Shown piece by piece: positions 31,048-35,763 of a stretch of 35,763 nucleotides of DNA. Position numbers and translations under genes: made by a program. Source of the DNA: Actinomycetes bacterium (GTDB lineage: Bacteria > Actinomycetota > Acidimicrobiia > Acidimicrobiales > Palsa-688); assembly GCA_021809105.1 (NCBI GenBank), contig JAKBAM010000018.1, forward strand, positions 1 through 35,763, given 5' to 3'. Under the pieces are notes generated by a model. That model was not told the origin of the DNA and ran no database searches. It was given only the letters and a program-made list of their open reading frames with translations. Numbering within the stretch: position 1 is the stretch's first letter; each line of letters begins with the position of its first letter.

Positions 31048-31821
31048 CTACAACCTCATGATCCAGCCGCCGTCGACAGAGATGGTCTGGCCGTTGATCC
31101 AATCACCGGCACCCGAGCACAACAAGAGCATCGTACCGACGAGGTCCTCGGGCGGTCCCGACGTCTTGCCCGGGATCCGCGCACCGAGTGACTCACGGAC
31201 CGGCGATTCCTCCGGCAGGCTGACGTAACCGCTCTTGCTGGCGACGAGGCCGGGAGCAATGGCATTCACGTTGATCCCGCGAGGGCCGAGCTCGACGGCG
31301 AGGCTGGCGGTCAGCCCGTGCAAACCGTACTTGCTGACGCTGTATATGCCGCCCGCCATGAACGCCCCAGCCGACAGGCCGTTGATGATACGACCCCCAC
31401 CGCGACTGGTCATCGAAGCAACGACCGCTTGGGTGCACAGCAGCGGGCCGCGCAGGTTGACATCGATGACCCGATCCCATTCGGGGACCGGGATGCTCGA
31501 CAGCCCGTATGGAGGCAGGTCGGTCATGATCGCGGCGTTGTTGATGAGAATGTCGATACCCCCGTAGGCGGCCACGGCCGCCGCCGCCATCTCGGCTGCA
31601 GACTCTGCACGTGTCACGTCGACGCGCGTCGCCATCGCGATGACCCCCCGCCTCACCAGAGAGTCGGAGACCTTCCGCGCCGCGTCGATGTCGAGGTCCG
31701 CCACGACCACCGAAGCACCGGCGTCGCTGAGTGCCTCGGCGTACACCTTCCCGATGTCGCCCGCTCCACCGGTGATGACGGCCACCTTGCCGGTGAGGTC
31801 GAACAGCTCCCTCGAGTCCAT
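31048..31821 (-). CDS. Short-chain dehydrogenase/reductase (SDR)
   Basis: 257 residues from the ATG at 31819-31821. The classical SDR elements are the cofactor motif TGGAGDIG (about residues 17-24), the DVT and NNAA structural motifs, and the catalytic Ser-150 (INGLSAGAF), Tyr-160 and Lys-164 (IYSVSK). The Ser-Tyr spacing of ten is about three shorter than usual, so the loop is compact. The end INGQTISVDGGWIM is the usual C-terminal signature. ADLD after the second strand favours NAD+. Substrate unknown, an alcohol or keto group in the pathway of the neighbouring ALDH. It is transcribed divergently from the ALDH gene from a strong-looking leaderless promoter. Confidence 0.92.
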   Translation of the reverse strand: MDSRELFDLTGKVAVITGGAGDIGKVYAEALSDAGASVVVADLDIDAARKVSDSLVRRGVIAMATRVDVTRAESAAEMAAAAVAAYGGIDILINNAAIMTDLPPYGLSSIPVPEWDRVIDVNLRGPLLCTQAVVASMTSRGGGRIINGLSAGAFMAGGIYSVSKYGLHGLTASLAVELGPRGINVNAIAPGLVASKSGYVSLPEESPVRESLGARIPGKTSGPPEDLVGTMLLLCSGAGDWINGQTISVDGGWIMRL

Positions 31822-31827
31822 CCGTGC

Positions 31828-31856
31828 ATTAGACAAGACTTGCGGGGATACGTCAA
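31828..31856 (-). promoter_or_regulatory. Leaderless promoter of the SDR gene
   Basis: On the reverse strand, TTGACG (31856-31851), a 17-base spacer and TCTAAT (31833-31828), then six bases to the ATG at 31821. Both hexamers are one or two bases from the sigma-70 consensus, and there is no ribosome-binding site. It is the best promoter match in the window. Confidence 0.65.
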
Positions 31857-31875
31857 GTGCCTTAGAGTTTACGTC
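31840..31875 (+). promoter_or_regulatory. Promoter of ALDH-SDR-TetR operon
   Basis: TTGCGG (31840-31845), a 17-base spacer and TAGAGT (31863-31868) on the + strand, about 35 bases before the GTG at 31904. It overlaps the opposite SDR promoter, so the two would compete. TACGTC at 31849-31854 recurs at 31870-31875, a 21-base step, and CAAG-A-CTTG at 31834-31842 is a small palindrome; either could bind the TetR protein encoded in the operon. Confidence 0.45.
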
Positions 31876-31903
31876 GCTCGCCTTGCAGAGAGGGGGTCGG
31901 CGC

Positions 31904-33355
31904 GTGGCCGACATACGTGTTCCAGAAGTGCACCTCCACATCGGTGGAGAGATGCGCCGCTCAGGGTCGGGAGGCGTGCACGACCACGTGTTCCCCGCCA
32001 CCGGCGAGATCCAGGGGCAAGTACCCCTGGCGGGTACCACCGAGGTCGACGAGGCGGCCAGCGCCGCTCAGGCGGCGTTCCCGTCATGGCGTGCACTACC
32101 ACCCGCCGAGCGCAGCCGGCTGCTGCGGCGCCTCGCAGAGCTGATGGAACGCGACGCCGACGAGCTGGCGCGGCTCTCAGTGCTGGACAACGGTATGACG
32201 GCGAGAATGGCCCGACCGCTTGTCGACATCATGACCAGCTGGACGGCGTACTACGCAGGGTGGGCCGACAAGATCGAGGGGCGGGTGACCTCTACGCCGA
32301 GCAGCGGGCGCGAGCTGGCGTTCACCGTCCCCGAACCGTACGGAGTGGTCGGGATCATCCTCACGTGGAACGGGCCGGTGGTGTCGGTCGGCATGAAGCT
32401 CATTCCCGCGCTCGCCGCCGGCAACACCGTGGTGCTCAAGCCGTCCGAGCTCACCCCCTATGCCACCGAGCACCTCATGGCATTGGTGCGCGAAGCGGGC
32501 ATCCCACACGGGGTGGTCAACCTGGTGCTCGGCGGACCCGACACCGGTGATGCACTCGTCAGACACCGCCTGGTCAAGAAGGTGAGCTTCACCGGTGGCC
32601 CCAGCACCGCCCGCAAGATCCTGACTGCCTGCGCGGAGTCACTGAAGCCGGCCGTCCTCGAGCTCGGCGGCAAATCGGCCAACATCATCTTCCCTGACGG
32701 CGACCTGGAGACAGCCGTCATGCGCAGCGCGTCCGGCGTCTTCGGGACCATGGCCGGACAGGGGTGTGCCCTCGGAACGCGGCTGGTGGTCCACGCGGAC
32801 CTGTACGACGAGGTCGCCGATCGCGCCGTCGCCATCGCCTCCTCGATGCGCTGCGGCGACCCGCTCGACCCGACCTGTGCGGTCGGGCCGGTGGTGACAC
32901 GCAGCGCCCAGCAGCGCATCCTCGGGTTGATCGAGCGGGCCCAGTCCGACGGTGCCCAGCTGCTCGCTGGTGGCGCGGCGCCCGACGGCTCCGACCGAGG
33001 GTTCTACGTCCAGCCGACCGTCATCGGCGATGTCGATCCTGCCAGCGAGCTCGGCCAGGTCGAGGTGTTCGGACCGGTACTGTCACTGCAGCGCTTCGAG
33101 ACCGAGGAGCAGGCCATCAGCATCGCCAACTCCACCGAGTACGGCTTGGCCTCATACCTCTACACCCGCGACGTCGACCGGGTACAGCGCCTCGTGCCGC
33201 AATTGCAAGCGGGCGGCGTCTATGTCAACGGCGCGTCGTCAGTGGTCGGCTGCGAGCTGCCGTTCGGCGGCATCGGTGTCTCCGGGTTCGGTCGGGAGGG
33301 AGGCGAGGAAGGGCTCTTCGAGTTCCTTCAGACCAAGGCGGTTGCGATCCGATGA
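31904..33355 (+). CDS. Aldehyde dehydrogenase family protein
   Basis: 483 residues from the GTG at 31904, with a GAGAGGGGG ribosome-binding region upstream. The enzyme oxidises an aldehyde to its acid with NAD(P)+. The oxyanion Asn-156 (ILTWNGPVV), cofactor region KPSELTPYATEHL and FTGGPSTARKIL, general base Glu-253 (VLELGGKSANIIF) and nucleophile Cys-288 (GTMAGQGCALGTR) are all present. The C-terminal segment VFGPVLSLQRFETEEQAISIANSTEYGLASYLYTRD and PFGGIGVSGFGREGG are typical. The substrate is unknown; the neighbouring SDRs suggest an alcohol-to-acid oxidation pathway. Its stop overlaps the next SDR gene as ATGA. Confidence 0.94.
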   Translation: MADIRVPEVHLHIGGEMRRSGSGGVHDHVFPATGEIQGQVPLAGTTEVDEAASAAQAAFPSWRALPPAERSRLLRRLAELMERDADELARLSVLDNGMTARMARPLVDIMTSWTAYYAGWADKIEGRVTSTPSSGRELAFTVPEPYGVVGIILTWNGPVVSVGMKLIPALAAGNTVVLKPSELTPYATEHLMALVREAGIPHGVVNLVLGGPDTGDALVRHRLVKKVSFTGGPSTARKILTACAESLKPAVLELGGKSANIIFPDGDLETAVMRSASGVFGTMAGQGCALGTRLVVHADLYDEVADRAVAIASSMRCGDPLDPTCAVGPVVTRSAQQRILGLIERAQSDGAQLLAGGAAPDGSDRGFYVQPTVIGDVDPASELGQVEVFGPVLSLQRFETEEQAISIANSTEYGLASYLYTRDVDRVQRLVPQLQAGGVYVNGASSVVGCELPFGGIGVSGFGREGGEEGLFEFLQTKAVAIR

Positions 33356-34158
33356 CCCGGCCCTTCCCTCTCGCCGACGCCGCCGTCATTGTCACCGGCG
33401 GGGGCAGCGGGATCGGGCGGGCCGCTGCGTTGGAGTTCGCCAAGCGAGGCTCCAAGGTCGCGGTCAGCGATCTGTCATCCGAGCGGGCCGACGCCGTGGC
33501 CGCGGAGATCGAACAGCTCGGCGCAGCTGCGTTCGGCGCCAAGGTCGACGTCGGACGAGAAGCGGACCTCACGGCATTGCGCGACGAAACCGTGCGGCGC
33601 TTCGGCCGTGTGGACGTCGTCATGAACAACGTCGGCGTCCTGGCCGTAGGGGCACCCGAAGCCCTCCCGCCTGAGGCGTGGCAACGGACCCTGGACATCA
33701 ACCTCCTCAGTATCGCCCGGAGCAACCGCGTCTTCCTGCCCTTGCTGCTGGCACAGGGGCGTGGTCACATCGTCAACACCGCGTCGGCATCGGGTCTCCT
33801 GGCCTACGGCTACGACCGCCTCCCCTATGTGGCGAGCAAACACGCCGTGGTCGGCCTCTCGGAGGCACTGGCCATCTACCTCGGCCCTCGCGGCATCGGC
33901 GTCACCTGCCTGTGCCCCTCGGGCGTGATGACCAACATCGTCGAGCAGATCACGGTGTACGGTGAGCAGTCACGGGCACCGCGTGCTCCTGATCATCCGA
34001 TCGTCACCGCCGAGGAGGTCGGAGAGCTGGCCGCAGCTGCAGTCGAGGAAGGCCGCTTCCTCGTGGTGACCGCACCGGCGGTCCACGACGAACTGGTCGG
34101 GCGAGCAACAGACATCGAGAGCTACCTGCAAGCCCGGATCGCCGAGCAGGTCCCTTGA
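33352..34158 (+). CDS. Short-chain dehydrogenase/reductase (SDR)
   Basis: 268 residues from an ATG that overlaps the ALDH stop. The cofactor motif is TGGGSGIG (about residues 15-22); VSDLS after strand two fits NAD(H). NNVG stands for the usual NNAG. The catalytic residues are Ser-145 (VNTASASGLL), Tyr-159 and Lys-163 (PYVASK). The C-terminal part (CPSGVMTNIVEQITVYGEQ, and the ALDH-type-unrelated tail AVHDELVGRATDIESYLQARI) lacks the common VDGG ending and resembles SDRs of polyketide, steroid or terpene-type metabolism only loosely. Its stop overlaps the TTG start of the TetR gene. Confidence 0.91.
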   Translation: MTRPFPLADAAVIVTGGGSGIGRAAALEFAKRGSKVAVSDLSSERADAVAAEIEQLGAAAFGAKVDVGREADLTALRDETVRRFGRVDVVMNNVGVLAVGAPEALPPEAWQRTLDINLLSIARSNRVFLPLLLAQGRGHIVNTASASGLLAYGYDRLPYVASKHAVVGLSEALAIYLGPRGIGVTCLCPSGVMTNIVEQITVYGEQSRAPRAPDHPIVTAEEVGELAAAAVEEGRFLVVTAPAVHDELVGRATDIESYLQARIAEQVP

Positions 34159-34808
34159 GCGTTGCTCCCGAAGCTTTGCGAACCACCGCCCTGCAGCTCC
34201 TGCTCACGGCAGAGAGGCTGATCGCACTGCACGGCACCGAAGGCGTGTCACTCCGCCAGATCGCCGCCGAGGCCGGATCTTCCAACAACTCGGCGATCCG
34301 GTATCACTTCGGCTCGAAGGAAGGGATGCTCAGCGCTGTCCTCGCGTACCGGCTCGACGACCTGACCCACCGCCGCACCCTGCTCAGATCGCGCGCCGAC
34401 CCCGACGACCTCCGGGCCCGACTCGAAGCCCACCTGGTCCCGCTGGTGGAGCTCGCGGAGGTCCCCGGGAGCTACTACGTATCGTTCGTGGAGCAACTGC
34501 AGCGGAGCGCCGCGTCGGTGCTCGTCGACCAGCTCCCCGAAGTACAGAAGTCAAAGCAGGACTTTCGCACGGATGTCGGGCGGTTCGTCGCGGACATCCC
34601 CCAGCCAGCTCGGAGCATGCGGGTCAGCCAAGTGCAGGACCTGGTCCTGCACACCGCCGCCGAACGTGAGCGAGCCATGAATCGGGGCGACACGGCTACC
34701 CCGTTCCCGTTGTTCGTCAGCACCGCCGTCGATGGTCTCGCTGGCCTCCTGTCCGCCCCTGCCTCCAAGGAAACCCTTCGCCTTATCGAGCGTAAAGCGT
34801 CTCGCTGA
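34155..34808 (+). CDS. TetR-family regulator
   Basis: 217 residues if it starts at the TTG at 34155, which overlaps the SDR stop as TTGA. The N-terminal helix-turn-helix is LLLTAERLIALHGTEGVSLRQIAAEAGSSNNSAIRYHFGSKEGMLSAVLAYR, with the recognition helix SSNNSAIRYHF ending in the typical Y-H-F. The C-terminal ligand-binding domain is helical (residues about 80-215) and of an unassigned type. As the last gene of the ALDH-SDR-TetR operon it probably represses this operon and the divergent SDR gene, responding to a pathway metabolite. The operator is likely in 31822-31903. Confidence 0.88.
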   Translation: MSVAPEALRTTALQLLLTAERLIALHGTEGVSLRQIAAEAGSSNNSAIRYHFGSKEGMLSAVLAYRLDDLTHRRTLLRSRADPDDLRARLEAHLVPLVELAEVPGSYYVSFVEQLQRSAASVLVDQLPEVQKSKQDFRTDVGRFVADIPQPARSMRVSQVQDLVLHTAAERERAMNRGDTATPFPLFVSTAVDGLAGLLSAPASKETLRLIERKASR

Positions 34809-34874
34809 CGCTCCCCAGCGCAGCCCGGAGAACTCGACGAAGAGCGGATGCTCGGATCGGCTCCGTCACGATTC

Positions 34875-35633
34875 TCAAATCGACAGAGCAAACCCGGCGC
34901 TGACTCGAAGGGTTTCACCGGTGATGAACCGCGCCCGGTCCGAGCACAGGAAGAGCATGGTGTCGACGATGTCGCTCTCCGCCCCGTCGAGGGGCAGGAT
35001 CTGCTGGCCTTTCACCGCCGCAAGGGTCTCAGGTTTCATCTCGGCCCGGATGGTGTCGGTCAGCATCAGCCCGGGTGCGACGCCGTTGACCCGAATCCCG
35101 TCGGGTCCCAGCTCGCGGGCGAAGGCCATCGTCAAGCCACGTACCGCCAGCTTGGATACGCCGTAGGCACCTCCGGAAGAGTAAGCAGCCGACGACGAGA
35201 TGTTGAACACACAAGCGCCGGGGCGCCCGGCCATAGCCGCCCGTGCGACCATGGTGCAGACGATGGCACCCATCACGTTGACCTCGAAGAGGCGGCGCAC
35301 CTTGGCGATGCCGAGCACGTCCATGGGCTGTCCGTACTCGGCTGAGTGCAAGCCGGCGTTGTTGATCAAGATGTCGATGCCCCCCAGCCGGGCGACAACA
35401 TCAGCCACGACGGCCCCGACCTGCACCTCGTCGGCGACGTCGCACGCGACGGCCGAGGCCTCCCCGCCCGAAGCTCGGATCTCCTGCGCAGCTTCCTCGC
35501 CGGCGGCGAGGTCGATGTCTGCCAACACGACGTGGGCGCCGCGCCCTGCGAGGGCGTGGCCGAACGCCTTACCGAACCCGCGACCTCCGCCGGTGATGAC
35601 CGCTACCCGCCCCTCCTGCTCCCGCTCGGTCAA
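34875..35633 (-). CDS. Short-chain dehydrogenase/reductase (SDR)
   Basis: 252 residues from a TTG at 35631-35633, chosen because GAGGAGG lies six bases upstream and similarity begins at GRVAVITGGG. The cofactor motif is TGGGRGFG (about residues 14-21), LADID after strand two points to NAD+, and NNAG is intact. The catalytic set is Ser-147/148 (FNISSSAAYSS), Tyr-157 and Lys-161 (AYGVSK). The C-terminal ITGETLRVSAGFALSI replaces the usual VDGG with VSAG. It is the third SDR of the cluster, convergent with the TetR gene, 66 bases apart, in which I see no clear terminator. Substrate unknown. Confidence 0.92.
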   Translation of the reverse strand: MTEREQEGRVAVITGGGRGFGKAFGHALAGRGAHVVLADIDLAAGEEAAQEIRASGGEASAVACDVADEVQVGAVVADVVARLGGIDILINNAGLHSAEYGQPMDVLGIAKVRRLFEVNVMGAIVCTMVARAAMAGRPGACVFNISSSAAYSSGGAYGVSKLAVRGLTMAFARELGPDGIRVNGVAPGLMLTDTIRAEMKPETLAAVKGQQILPLDGAESDIVDTMLFLCSDRARFITGETLRVSAGFALSI

Positions 35634-35763
35634 GTCGTACCTCCTCAGTAGTGCTGGATCTCCTCGCTCGCCGCGCTGGCGGGCGGGAGAACACCCGTGA
35701 GTATCTCATGCCGCGTCCCCGGCAGCCCTGCTTCCCCGCCGGCGCGCCCCGCGACCTACCTGT
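35634..35763. other. Right edge of window, no supported gene
   Basis: These 130 bases hold the ribosome-binding site of the last SDR gene (GAGGAGG on the reverse strand). A reverse-strand frame enters from the edge and stops at a TGA near 35709-35711, and could be the C-terminus of a gene outside the window, but it is too short and too arginine/alanine-rich to judge. Confidence 0.4.

Noticed and set aside
1..35763. tRNA, rRNA, CRISPR, insertion sequence, riboswitch or phage/plasmid module
   Set aside because: No cloverleaf-like TTCGA context outside coding genes, no spaced repeat arrays, and no transposase, integrase or replication motifs were seen in any frame.

Overview
This is a high-GC chromosomal window with dense gene packing, frequent GTG/TTG starts and many 4-base stop/start overlaps (ATGA, GTGA, TTGA). 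Several genes appear leaderless, with a -10 hexamer 6-8 bases before the start codon. A HemD domain fused to an OmpR-type winged helix, a GH15 trehalase/glucoamylase-like enzyme, DUF2889, a CtaG of the Caa3 type and a glutaredoxin-like (mycoredoxin-type) protein all fit an actinobacterium. An Acidimicrobiia-like lineage is my guess, not proven. I see no rRNA, tRNA, CRISPR array, transposase or integrase.

Layout. 1-13.3 kb is housekeeping and accessory genes: a DinB-like protein, a 37-residue SFPASDPPS microprotein, RidA, a DHA2-type MFS exporter, PhzF, an HxlR regulator, small unknown proteins, an NAD(P)-binding dehydrogenase-like protein, the HemD/winged-helix fusion, a glutaredoxin, peptide chain release factor 3, DUF2889 and a GH15 hydrolase. 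13.3-22.1 kb is an aerobic respiration locus in two convergent arms. The + arm has a two-TM protein, a SCO1-like copper chaperone, CtaG and a membrane-anchored unknown. The - arm is an operon running ctaB, a TlpA-like thioredoxin, a CuA-like cupredoxin, coxB, coxA, coxC and a small membrane protein. 22.2-24.8 kb is a phosphoesterase-type lipoprotein and a large polytopic membrane protein. 24.8-29.0 kb is biotin synthesis: bioA(+), bioB(-), bioF-bioD(+). 29.0-31.0 kb is a PadR regulator with a membrane partner, a decayed C-terminal fragment of a CocE/NonD hydrolase, and a VOC protein. 31.0-35.6 kb is a catabolic-looking cluster: SDR(-), then divergent ALDH-SDR-TetR(+), then a third SDR(-).

The most unusual part is the oxidase. 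Subunit I keeps every heme and CuB ligand and the GHPEVY motif. By eye alignment, however, the D-channel entry Asp is Arg and the D-channel Asn-139 equivalent is Glu. The K-channel Lys is Ile, and the Asp of the Mg/Mn site is Gly. It also has an N-terminal extension of about 100 residues with two predicted helices. Its operon encodes an extra anchored cupredoxin whose C-x3-C loop lacks the usual His. This is a plausible divergent A-type heme-copper oxidase with rewired proton uptake. A second theme is short perfect tandem duplications (14, 16 and 21 bases) just upstream of three genes, with a fourth at a stop codon.
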